Positions 54,971 to 64,000 of a stretch of 64,000 bases of DNA are shown piece by piece. Where the stretch lies: NCBI RefSeq assembly GCF_026745355.1, contig NC_079206.1, positions 30,134,020 through 30,198,019 of the forward strand. Reading direction: 5' to 3'. Every line of letters begins with the position of its first letter. Within the stretch, counting starts at the first letter, position 1. The stretch comes from Beta vulgaris subsp. vulgaris (taxonomy: Eukaryota > Streptophyta > Magnoliopsida > Caryophyllales > Amaranthaceae). Position numbers and translations under genes: made by a program. The notes beneath the pieces were generated by a model. It was not told the DNA's origin. It did no database searches and saw only the letters and a program-made list of their open reading frames with translations.

Positions 54971-57000
54971 TGAAAACAGATTCACACTTGTGATTCATTA
55001 TTATAAGGCCTAGCATGGACCTTTTTATTAGCTGGCCACACCATTTGTTCAAGGTGTGGCCTGTCTTATACAAAAGGTTTTGAATTTTTTATACATTTTA
55101 TAAGGATAGAACTTGTTCAGTTAATTTGATACATTTTATGAGTAGAACTTGTTTAGTATCTCATTTCTTAGCTTTAAAACAACCTCTCACTCCTTTGAAT
55201 CTCTACTTTTTCTAAACCCTTTTCCCTTTTCTCTCTTCCTTCCTCCACCACAACAACCACCTTCCACCATTGTCCAGCTTGTCGGCACTTTACTAACACC
55301 GCCCTATCCAACGCCACCATTGTACGCTCGCAACGCCACCACTCTGTCCAATGCCACAGCCACCGTTGACCACCATTTGTGGCATCGACGCTCCTCCTCA
55401 CTCTTATCTGAAATCTCATCGCCCTCAAACTACCCCCACTTCACCGTTGAACCACCACTTAACCGGTTCGGTTTTTTTTAGTTTGCCACTTTGTTTGATA
55501 TTTTTTTAATAAAGGAAAGAAAAAGAAAGGAAGAGAAAGGAATAGAAAGAAAAAGAAGAGAAAAGAAGGTAGTTGAAGTTTCTAATGTTTGGTATAATTA
55601 GTGGATTTGAGAGGAATCACATGATTGATTGTCATTAGCAAAGGAAATGAAATAAGGAAAGAAATATACAAAACATAGTTAAAAGTTTTTTAGCTTTCTT
55701 TCCAATCAAATTCCTCCGATTTTGGGAGGAAAGCAAAGCAATGATTTAAGAGTATTATTTTCCTTCCACTTCCTCTCCTTTCCAATCAAACCCCTATTAT
55801 TTTCTTTACCAAACATGACAAAGTTTGTTTTTACCTTTCCTTTCCTTTCTTTTCCATCCAAATCCTTCCCAGCAAACAAAGCCTGCATGTGAAATATTTT
55901 CGGGGTATTTTTTCTTAATTTAATTCTGTTGGTTCTGCTTGATTTGTTGTGAAGAAGCAAGAGATAAGTGTCGGCTTAATTTGTTGGAAAAAGCGGGGGA
56001 TAAAGTAGTGTTTTTTGTACAAAATGAATTTTGAAAATCATAACACATAAGTAGAGTGATTATCATAGTTGGAGTTTTTTATTTAGAGATTCATTATAGT
56101 TAGAGATTATTCATTTAGATATTCATACAGTAAGTAGCGATAAATACTTAGTTTAAAATTTCTACATTGAAGGTAAATTCTTTCATCTAGCAACTCAATT
56201 TTTTGAGGGACTCTTCACAATCTTACTTTTGAATTTTATTTAAATTTGCTTTGAGTGCTTGAATTTTCTGATTATCTCCTAACCCCCCCCCCCCCAATGA
56301 AAAAACGCTTTTCAAATGGGGGTAATTAGGAAATACCTCTTCACTAGTTTGTGGTTCACCGCAAGTGCCTTTTTTGATGTTATTTGTTTTTGACTAAATT
56401 TGGTCGTTTACTTTCTCTCTGATTTTGTCTTGTATAAAATACACACAAAAATCACTATTAATTCATATCATTTATTTGTTGTATAATAAAGATTTGTGTC
56501 TTAATGTGTTATTTGTTTCTTGTGAGAGAGAAATAAAAAATGCCTGTTATTCTGTTGTTGTGCTCATTCAACAATGTTTTGCTTGTATTGGCATGTGAAA
56601 AGTACCCTGTATAAAATGAATGATGTATTTATAAGATATAATTCTATAAGGATTAATTATGAACAAATCTCTATAATTACCTGATCTTGGTGAAAGTACG
56701 TCATAGTGATTTGTGTTTTGGTTATTTTATTGTGTTTTTTTTGTAGAGAATTGCAAGGTAGAAGTTAGAGAATAGGAAGGAGAAGTGGAAGAACTGAAGA
56801 TGTAGAGAAATTGTCATGTTTAGTTGCAGTTATTTTCCCCCTTAATTAGGGATTTCATTGGGTCGTTACTTTTTTTTTGGGATCACTAATAGGGTGAATT
56901 TGTTTCTTTTTCTTAAAATAGAGGAGTTAGTTTTTTTTTTTATGTAATTTTGAATATTTTGAGGGTAAAATAGGGTGTTTTTATTATTTTGGTGTCCTCC
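54971..57000. other. Low-complexity intergenic DNA with a probable MITE
   Basis: Around 55488-55882 lies a possible MITE: TTTGTTTGAT...AAAGGAAAG on the left and CTTTCC...AGCAAACAAAG on the right form imperfect inverted repeats rich in purine/pyrimidine runs. I could not settle its duplication. A C run (about 13 C) is at 56283-56296. The Pro/Ser-rich frame at 55149-55481 does not look coding. No gene is recognised. Confidence 0.4.
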
Positions 57001-57265
57001 CTTTCTTCCCATATAGAATAGAAATTTAACAATGGACTACATGGTAGAAAAAAACAACCGTGTGTACATAAAAAAGAAACAAATAATAAAAAGGAATTTG
57101 GGTACATTGAAAAGGATATGGAGGGGGTATAATTCAGATTGCCTTCAATTGTCCAAGTTGTTCTAATAATGTAGGGTTTTGAATTTACATTTATCTTGAT
57201 AAAATTATTACATTGTCGATAAAATTATTTTGGAGCCCTACCCATCTTCACATATATAATAGAGA
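57001..57265 (-). mobile_element. Minus-strand Helitron 5' termini (two)
   Basis: Reading the minus strand, TCTCTATTATATATGTGAAG starts at 57265 after an A. TCTATTCTATATGGGAAG starts at 57022, followed by GGAGGACACC and later CCTATTTTACCC, which parallels the Helitron start at 50998. Both therefore belong to the same family as the plus-strand copies. Their 3' ends to the left were not found. Confidence 0.5.
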
Positions 57266-57293
57266 TATATAATTACGCATTTAAAATAGTTTC

Positions 57294-57320
57294 GCATGCA
57301 TAACATGCATATAAAGCTAG
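57294..57320 (+). mobile_element. Helitron-like 3' terminus
   Basis: GCATG-CATAA-CATGC (57294-57308) forms a 5-bp-stem hairpin, eight bases separate it from CTAG (57317-57320), and a T follows. This is the layout of a plus-strand Helitron 3' end. Which 5' end belongs to it is unclear. Confidence 0.5.
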
Positions 57321-58290
57321 TATGAGTTTAAATGAACTTACCCAAAACTTGTTAGACCTTATTAGATCTCATCTAAAACTATTAGACTGTCGAGAAAATA
57401 AGCAAGATTATATTGTTTTATACTAGTGTAATTATATTATTGATACATTAGAACACCTTTTAAAATAAGTACGAATTTTGATCAATATGGTAAATAAATA
57501 TAATTGCTTATGGCCCTGTTTGGTACTAAGCTTTTTCATCATCTTTTAGAGGTTTTGAACCCATTTTAGAGTTTTGAGCGGTCAAAACTCTATTATGGGT
57601 GTTTGGTAAGAAGAGGTTTGCAATAGTTTTGGGGTCAAAACTCTCAAAACAAAAACGCTGCAAAATGCAACGTTTTGTTTAGAGTTCTGCAAAACAAAAA
57701 TTTTGAAGACAATTTTGCCCACCAATTAGCATTATTAACTCAATGCAAAATCACCAACAATTCCACCACAATGTCTAATTCCACCACCAACTATTCCATG
57801 AAAATCAACCACCGTAAACACCACTACCAAGATCCACTGAAAAAACCACCACAAGGCAAAAAAAATCACCACCGCTGATGAAGAATCGAAGATGGTGATG
57901 CTGTCTAATGGTGATGATGAATGGTGATGATGATTTAGGTTGCCTTATGTTCGTTGATGATGATCATTCTTCTTTTTTTCTTTTTACGGGGATTAGATAT
58001 TCTTGATGATTCTTTATGATTATGATTCTTGATGATTTTTGATGACGATGATGATTCTTGATGAGCGATTGATGATGATGATGAGATGATGAGATGATTT
58101 TGCACAGATTAGTCTTAGGATTTTTTTTAACAGTTTGTTTGGTAGAAGGAATTTGGAAGGAAAAGAAAGGAAGTGGAAGGAAATTTATTACTTTCCAATG
58201 TTTGGTTCATTAAAACAAATTAAGTGAAAGGAAATGGAAGGAATTGGAAAGAAAGACTCTTTAATAAAATTTCACTTTCCTTTATACTTA
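57321..58290. repeat. MITE-like termini and GAT-rich microsatellite
   Basis: GGCCCTGTTTGGTACTAAGC near 57512 resembles a MITE end, but its partner was not found. A degenerate (GAT)n/(GATGAT)n tract runs from about 57878 to 58095. A purine-rich block with TTGTTTGGTAGAAGGAATTT (58136-58155) resembles the probable MITE near 55488. No gene is seen. Confidence 0.45.
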
Positions 58291-59766
58291 CTCAACCAAC
58301 CTAAACTTAGTCAAACATATTTAGCATACATACCTTATATAACATACCAATAATACTAGGAAAGACTTACTAATGAAAAGGAGCAACCATAAACACAAAA
58401 GACATGACGCACCGATTCGCAAAAGAAAAAACTCGTCAGGGAAACTGACGGATGGGAGCTGGCGCTCCCTTGTGGAGCTGGCACTCTAGTGAGGAGTGAG
58501 CGCTCTAGACAGGAGCCGGCGCTCCTTGCTGGCAGCGAGTGCTCGTAATCTTCGAGCTAGGCTCGTACGTGATCCAATGACCAACTCAATCCACACCAAA
58601 CATCATCAACCAACACCCTTAACATGAGACACATCACTCAACCATCAAATACTCCAATCTCCAATAAACAAACCAAGTTACACCAAATCATTTGAACAAC
58701 AAAACATGAAATTTGACAAACTAACTAGCAAGAACCAACGAGATGATCATAAAAACATGTTCACTACATGAAAAGTAACATAAGAACAACCATACTTAAC
58801 ATGATAATACGTTAAACTACAATCATACAATCATCTAAGTTCCACCTAGCATGAGACTAAGTTCTCTAACGCAATTCTAACAACCTAAGTTCATCATCTA
58901 TTCCCTATCGAACTAGAATAACGCTAGTTACCTTTTTCTTGAAGAGGTAAGTAGTAGAACACTTCGATCATAGTCTAATTGCCTTGTGAGTAATCACCAC
59001 CTTCGTCTCTTACGAACACAATCACAACGAACTCAACACGTGCTTGAAAACCGGTGCAAAAATAGCTTGAAACCATGAAATGTGGACTGGTTTTTGTGTG
59101 AGAAAATGTGAAGGAAGAACAAAACTTTTCCTACTCTCCCTTTTTCTTGTATTAGGCGTGTAAAATGAAGGTGACAATGGAGGTATTTTTATGATTTTAT
59201 TTTCAGAAAATGAAGGTGAAGAGTTTGTGTTTTAAGAGGTTAAGAAAGGTAAATGAAGATGGCTCTTCGTTAACTTAACGCTATAAGAGCTTAATAAGGC
59301 TGTCCAACAACCGTTCATACACCACCAATAAAATCAGAAATTTGGACTTCCTAAAACAAATAATACAATGTACAAAAGCACTAGTACAATGTACATTTTG
59401 GGCACCAAGTAAAACGTTGAAAATAATATGTATAAGTAAATATTTTTATAATTAAAAATTATAATTATTAACGTAATACAAATACATACTTACCACACTA
59501 TCACATTTTAGACTTTGCACAGACACGAGCACTACATTTTCCGGTTCATATAACTAACGCAGATACAAGTATTATACGTCTATCAAACAATGCCACACAT
59601 AAAACACATTATAAACACATTAAAACACTATTGATCAAAATAATGTAGGTGTAAAAGTATATAAATATATTTATACTTTTCGAAAATATATTAGTAAAAT
59701 ATAATTTAACACTCAAATAATAAAAATTAACGCGCGAAAATTTCAGAGAAATTTTGGGGTGTTACA
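58291..59766 (-). repeat. Chromovirus 3' LTR (outer end uncertain)
   Basis: On the minus strand the LTR begins TGTAACACCCCAAAATTTC at 59766, directly after the purine tract AGGAGGGGAGAT. It runs at least to about 58300, where MITE-like purine-rich sequence begins. The outer TG...CA end was not found, so the left limit is approximate. It contains a 19-bp tandem repeat at 58456-58550. Confidence 0.75.
58456..58550. repeat. 19-bp tandem repeat (5 copies) inside the LTR
   Basis: Five units start at 58456, 58475, 58494, 58513 and 58532, each 19 bp. Examples are GAGCTGGCGCTCCCTTGTG, GAGCTGGCACTCTAGTGAG and GAGCCGGCGCTCCTTGCTG. The core GAGC(T/C)GGCGCTC is nearly palindromic. GC content is far above the rest of the LTR. 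Confidence 0.88.
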
Positions 59767-59871
59767 ATCTCCCCTCCTGAAAAGAAGTTTCGTCCTCGAA
59801 ACTTAAAATAACAAGGAAATACCAGGGACAAAAAGCTCGGGATACTTAAGCCTCATTGACTCTTCCGTTCC

Positions 59872-60290
59872 CTAAGTGGCTTCCTCGTACTTTTGGCTTC
59901 TCCAAAGTACCTTAACGAAGGGTATCACCTTTCTTCTCAGGGCACGATTTTGACGGTTGAAGATCTGGACATGTCGTTCATCGAAAATCATATTCGGCTC
60001 AATAGAGACTGACTCTATAGGAATGACATGAGACGGATCACTACGATATCTTCGCAACCGCGACACATGGAACACATCGTGCACCCTCGATAACTCGGGT
60101 GGCATAGCCAATCTGTAAGCTACCTCCCCAATCCTCTCGAGAATCTCATAGGGACCAACATACTTCCGGCTTAACTTGCCTTTTTGAGCAAATCTCGCCA
60201 CACCCTTCATCGGAGATACTTTCAGCAGCACCCTATCTCCAATGGCCTAAGAAATAAGCTTCTGACGCAAATCTGCATAAGACTTTTGCC
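59872..60290 (-). pseudogene. pol: Chromovirus integrase C-terminus and chromodomain tail
   Basis: The frame reads KVSPMKGVARFAQKGKLSRK, YVGPYEILERIGEVAYRLAM, SRVHDVFHVSRLRRY and IPFVKVLWRSQKYEEAT, then a TAG where the family has a tryptophan codon. Beyond the stop the chromodomain-like tail ESMRLKYPELF is still legible at about 59850-59820. In chromoviruses this domain steers integration to particular chromatin. Confidence 0.88.
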
Positions 60291-60294
60291 TATC

Positions 60295-61110
60295 CTAAGC
60301 AGCCTTCATTCTAGCCTGAATAACCTTTACTTGCTCAACGGTATCTTGGATCAAATCTGGTCCCAACACCAAAAAGTCACTTATGTCGCTCCAACAAGTA
60401 GGACTACGACACTTTCGCCCATACAAGGCTTCATAAGGAGCCATCTGAATGCTAGCATGGTAACTGTTATTGTAAGAAAACTCGACCAAATTCAACGACT
60501 TCAACCAGGACTCTTGAAATTCCAAAGCACAAGCACGGAGCATACCCTCCAGAGTCTAAATAGTTTCTCAGTTTGCCCATCTGTAGCAGCATGTAAAGCG
60601 GTACTCAGCTTAAACTTAGTACCAAAAGCTTCTTGCAGAGCAACCCAAAATTGAGACAAAAACCTAGGGTCACGATCAGAGACTATATCCTTCGGAACAC
60701 CATGCAATCGAATGATCTCATTAGCTTAAGCTTCCGCTAACTCTTCAATAGACCAAGTATTCTTCACCGGAATAAACCGGGCCACCTTAGTCAACCGGTC
60801 TACGATCACCCATACGGCATTCTTACCACCAGCAGCTCTCGGAAGACCCATAACAATGTCCATCGAGATAGAATCAAACTTCCATGCAGGAATAGGTAAT
60901 GGTTGTAGCAATCCACCTGGTGTTTGATGCTCAATCTTGACCTTATGACACACCAGACACCTAGCCACAAATTCGACCACTTACCTCTTCATACAAGGCC
61001 ACCAGAAATTAGCCTTGGGATCCTTGTAAAGCTTATCACCCCCAGGATGAACAGAGTAGGGAGTGCAATGAGCTTCTTCGAGAATCTTCTTCTTAAGCTC
61101 TAGGTCATTA
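60295..61110 (-). pseudogene. pol: Chromovirus integrase: zinc-binding and catalytic core
   Basis: The His of the zinc-binding domain (HPGGDKLYKD) and the WWPCMKR block end the preceding frame at 60981. The Cys pair ([12 protein letters not shown]), the first Asp ([13 protein letters not shown]) and [14 protein letters not shown] are in 60980-60726. The second Asp ([14 protein letters not shown]) and the QTE region (ATDGQTEKL) are in 60707-60540. LNLVEFSYNNSYHASIQMAP follows in 60543-60295. Stops or shifts separate all the blocks. Confidence 0.88.
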
Positions 61111-61960
61111 GGTACACACCAACGACCCATAAATTTCAGTCCTCCCTCAGAATCTAGTTCAAAATTTTCAGCTCGACCGTGAACCTTAGCTTCACGGATT
61201 TTCTCCAACTTAGGATCACTCTTCTGCTTCTCTCGTAATTCCTGGAACAAGACAGGCTCGACACTCATAGCACAATAAGTTTCTACTGAACCCTGAGGTA
61301 CAACCTCGATTTCAAGCTTCCAAAATTCATCACACAAGTCCCTCGGCGGGGTTCTAACCGCATTAAGAGAATGCTTCAACTTACGACTTAGGGCATCTGC
61401 AACCACATTAGCTTTACCCTCATGGTAATCGAGTTGCAAATCGTAATCCTTGATCAATTCCAACCATCTTCTCTACCTCAGATTCAAATCTCGCTGTGTG
61501 AAGATATATTAAGGCTCTTGTGGTTGGTAAAAACTCTACATGAAACTCCATACAAATAGTGTCGCCAAATTTTAAGGGCAAACGCCACAGCAACCAATTC
61601 TAGATCATGAGTAGGGTAGTTCCTTTCATGCACCTTCAATTGTCTAGAGGCATACGCCACCACCTTTCCTTGTTGCGTAAGGACACAACCCAAACCGTGC
61701 TTTGATGCGTCACTATAAACTTCAAACCCAACCCCTTCGGTAGGCAAGTTCAGAACAGGAGCAGTAGTGAGGCACTTCTTCAATTCTTGGAATGCCTTTT
61801 CACACTCTTCGGACCACAAAAATTTTCTCTCCTTTCTCATCAATTTGGTCAACGGCTGAGATATCTTTGAGAAATCCTTAACAAACCTCCGATAGTAACT
61901 AGCAAGACCTAGGAAACTTCGGATCTCAGAAATATTACTAGGACTCTCCCAATCCACCAA
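61111..61960 (-). pseudogene. pol: Chromovirus RNase H and linker
   Basis: From 61960 the RT thumb ([20 protein letters not shown]) leads into RNase [21 protein letters not shown] (catalytic Asp), [20 protein letters not shown] (Glu) and VFTNHKSL, in which the usual Asp of TDHKSL is Asn. After a break near 61470 the end of the domain (LDYHEGKANVVADALSRKL) is legible. The altered TDH motif and the break indicate inactivity. Confidence 0.88.
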
Positions 61961-62700
61961 CAGCTCTAATCTTGGGAGGGTCTACCATAACACCATCCTT
62001 GTTGATGACGTGGCCTAGAAACGACACTTCCTTAAGCCAAAATTCACACTTGGAGAACTTCTCAAACCACTTATGTTGCCTCAAAATACCCAAGATCAAC
62101 CTCAGATGCTTCTCAAGCTCTTCTTCATTCTTAGAGTACACCAAGATATCGTCAATGGAACTCATGGAAAGAGCGGTTCACCTGGTCCATGAATACAACA
62201 AAGCATTTGTAAGACCAAAGGGCATAACCACGAACTCATAATGCCCATATCTTGTACGGAAGGCGGTCTTAGGAATATCCTCCTTCTTCACTGGAATCTG
62301 ATGATATCCTGACCTCAAATCTATCTTAGAAAACACTCCAGCACCCTTTAGCTGGTCAAACAGATCCTCAATGCGGGGCAAAGGATACCTATTCTTGATA
62401 GTCACCTTGTTCAATTCATGATAGTCGATGCAAAGCCGCATACTCCATCCTTCTTCCTGACAAACAGGAGAGGAGCACCCGACGGTGAAACACTCGGCCT
62501 AATGAATCCCTTATCAATCAGTTCTTGCAACTGAGTCTTCAATTCTTGCAATTCAGCAGGCGCCATTCTATACGGGGCCTTAGATAGAGGGGTAGTACTA
62601 GGAGCGAGGTCAATGCTAAACTCGACCTCTCTTTCGGGAGGGATGCCCGGGAACTCGTCAGGGAAGACGTTCGAATACTCACGAACAACCGGGATGTCCT
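61938..62700 (-). pseudogene. pol: Chromovirus reverse transcriptase
   Basis: Blocks in three frames cover PYRMAPAELQELKTQLQELI and [20 protein letters not shown] (to 62470), [39 protein letters not shown] and VMPFGLTNA (62441-62200), and [20 protein letters not shown] (62165-62100). IDDI is the catalytic motif (usually FIDD or YIDD; the preceding residue here is Ser). Frameshifts lie near 62450 and 62170. Confidence 0.9.
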
Positions 62701-63192
62701 CTAACTTCACCTCTTGATTCAGATCTTTAACCATGTAGAGGAACACTTGCTTTTGCATTTTTAGAGAAGACACGATCTTTACTCCTTTCTTCAACACCAC
62801 TCCACTATAGGAGATACGGTTGCCACACGGACTACGAAGAGTCACCTTTTGATCGCGGCAATGAGTCTGGGCACGATACTTAAACAACCAATCCATACCC
62901 AGGATAACATCAAACTCAATCATGGAGAATTCCTTGAGATCAACCGAAAGATTGGTACCCAACATGGAAATAGGCACATCACGATACTCGGCAAAACAAG
63001 GGTAGTTCTCATCAGAAGGCAAAGATATAAGAGTTCGAAGAGGAGAACTCGAATACAGGTTTGCTTTCTTGGCAAAAGATGTAGACACACATGACACGAA
63101 AGCACCTTAATCAAACAACACAAAAGCAGGGACTGAAGTAACAAGAAAGGTACCAGAGATGACGTCGGGATGAACATCGGCATCAGAATAAG
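62701..63192 (-). pseudogene. pol: Chromovirus aspartic protease, active site lost
   Basis: The frame reads SGTFLVTSVPAFVLFD, a TAA at 63108-63110, then GAFVSCVSTSFAKKANLYSS and later FDVILGMDWLFKYRAQTHCR. The family motif here is D-S/T-G-A. The Ser/Thr codon is replaced by the stop, so the catalytic motif itself is destroyed. The rest of the domain is well preserved, including the ILGMDWL helix. Confidence 0.88.
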
Positions 63193-64000
63193 TCATGTTG
63201 TAAACTCGATTCTTCGGCGGAGCAGAATGACTAGGAGTAGCAGGAGGTTTAGCTGTAGCCCTCGGATTCTTAGGACACTCATAACTCTTGTGATCCGCTT
63301 CCCTATAGTAGAATCAAACAATAGCAGATCCATCACAATCCTTCCCCAGATGATTAGGCTTCTCACACCTCCGACACTTGGATGGATCAAAACCCGGCCT
63401 AGATTGGAACCTTGATATCCACCGCGGAAATTCGGTTCAAACCCTGGCTTCTGAGCAGGACCATGAGCAAAAGATGGGACAGGCTTCCTCACAGACGCAA
63501 CCTTAGCAGTTTCTTCTTCCTTTATTGGCGCATGGACACTCAGGGTCATCTCATAAGCAGCTTGAAAAGTAGTAACTCCCGAACACAACACAAGAGTCCT
63601 TACCCTAGGATCCATCTTCTTTATGTATCTCTTAACCCTCTCAGCTTCAGTGGGAATGAAAGTACCAGCAAACTTAGACAACTCGGTGAAGCGGTCGTTG
63701 TACTTTTGAATATCCATATTCCCCTGAGTTAGAGATAGAAACTCGTCCTGCTTTTGCCAGCGCAACTCATCAGGGTGAACCTCTCCTTCAGGTTGGCAGA
63801 GAACTGAGTCCACCCATATCCTGCAGTAGCCATACATGCAGCCCTCACCGTACTCCACCAATTATCAGCCTCTCTCTTCAAGTAGTACGTCCTAATAGGT
63901 ACCATTTCAGCAACAGGGTAGTTTGTTGCCGTGAAGAGCTTCTCCATTTCCCTTAACCAATTCTCCAAAGCCACAAGGTCAGCAGCACCATCATAAGTAG
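63193..64000 (-). pseudogene. gag: Chromovirus gag, 5' end outside window
   Basis: The gag domain reads LENWLREMEKLFTATNYPVA, VRIRTYYLKREADNWW-like sequence at 63880 and FLSLTQGNMDIQKYNDRFTE (63861-63650), then AERVKRYIKKMDPRVRTLVL. A zinc knuckle (CRRCEKPNHLGKDC) is legible near 63380-63340 in another frame. The gene continues to the right of the window. Confidence 0.88.

Larger units (their letters stand above)
58291..64000 (-). mobile_element. Ty3/Gypsy chromovirus (Tekay/Del-type), partial
   Basis: From the window end leftwards on the minus strand come gag, a zinc knuckle, protease, RT, RNase H, integrase and a chromodomain-like tail, then a polypurine tract and a 3' LTR starting TGTAACACCCC. 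The integrase C-terminus (LKVSPMKGV, RVHDVFHVSRLRRY, KVLWRSQKYEEAT) is of Tekay/Del type. The 5' LTR and the start of gag lie outside the window. At least eight frame breaks and several stops show the copy is dead. Confidence 0.92.

Noticed and set aside
55149..55481. 110-codon frame, Pro/Ser/Thr-rich
   Set aside because: Low-complexity pyrimidine-rich DNA with no domain and no splice or promoter context.
56282..56360. Helitron 3' end at an ACTAG near 56345 (minus strand)
   Set aside because: No hairpin of useful length lies at the required distance.

Overview
This window is plant nuclear DNA, most likely from a eudicot (inference from the transposon clades present and from AT-rich intergenic DNA full of MITEs and Helitrons). 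I found no intact host protein gene, no rRNA and no tRNA gene. Nearly everything that can be recognised is transposable-element DNA, much of it nested.

Layout. Positions 1-2750 hold the broken transposase of a CACTA (En/Spm) element on the minus strand, cut by the window edge. Positions 2750-6900 are AT-rich, with one possible short exon and a possible solo or truncated LTR. Positions 6900-7807 and 44084-44745 are the two halves of one old, 5'-truncated LINE. It was split by a Ty3/Gypsy Tat-clade element at 7808-44078 (minus strand), flanked by a GACTT duplication. Two LTR retrotransposons sit inside that Tat element. One is an Athila-clade Gypsy element at 19442-32342 (minus strand, duplication GGGTC), which interrupts the Tat gag. 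The other is a Sirevirus-like Copia element at 32819-43874 (plus strand, duplication ATAGT), which interrupts the Tat 5' LTR. Three small DNA transposons form a further level: a 706-bp hAT element in the Tat protease, a 309-bp PIF/Harbinger MITE in the Athila integrase and a 356-bp hAT-like MITE in the Athila extra ORF.

Each LTR retrotransposon carries material beyond gag-pol between pol and the 3' LTR. Tat has an antisense, apparently spliced gene with its own TATA box plus two tandem arrays (61 bp and 155 bp). Athila has an ORF at the env-like position and a GC-rich proline-coding tract. The Copia element has a long Lys-rich/acidic extra ORF.

To the right lie a MULE with ~115-bp terminal inverted repeats (46103-50990), a complete 596-bp non-autonomous Helitron (51576-52171) with related Helitron termini nearby, a 44-46-bp minisatellite, low-complexity DNA, and the 3' LTR and most of the gag-pol of a Tekay/Del-type chromovirus (58300-64000, minus strand, running off the window). 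The MULE is the most interesting element. A MURA-type transposase gene is read from one end, and a small GRF-zinc-finger/coiled-coil/membrane-anchor gene is read convergently from the other, an arrangement reminiscent of mudrA/mudrB. All long coding regions except the Athila gag carry stops or frameshifts, so the region reads as an old, probably silenced repeat cluster.
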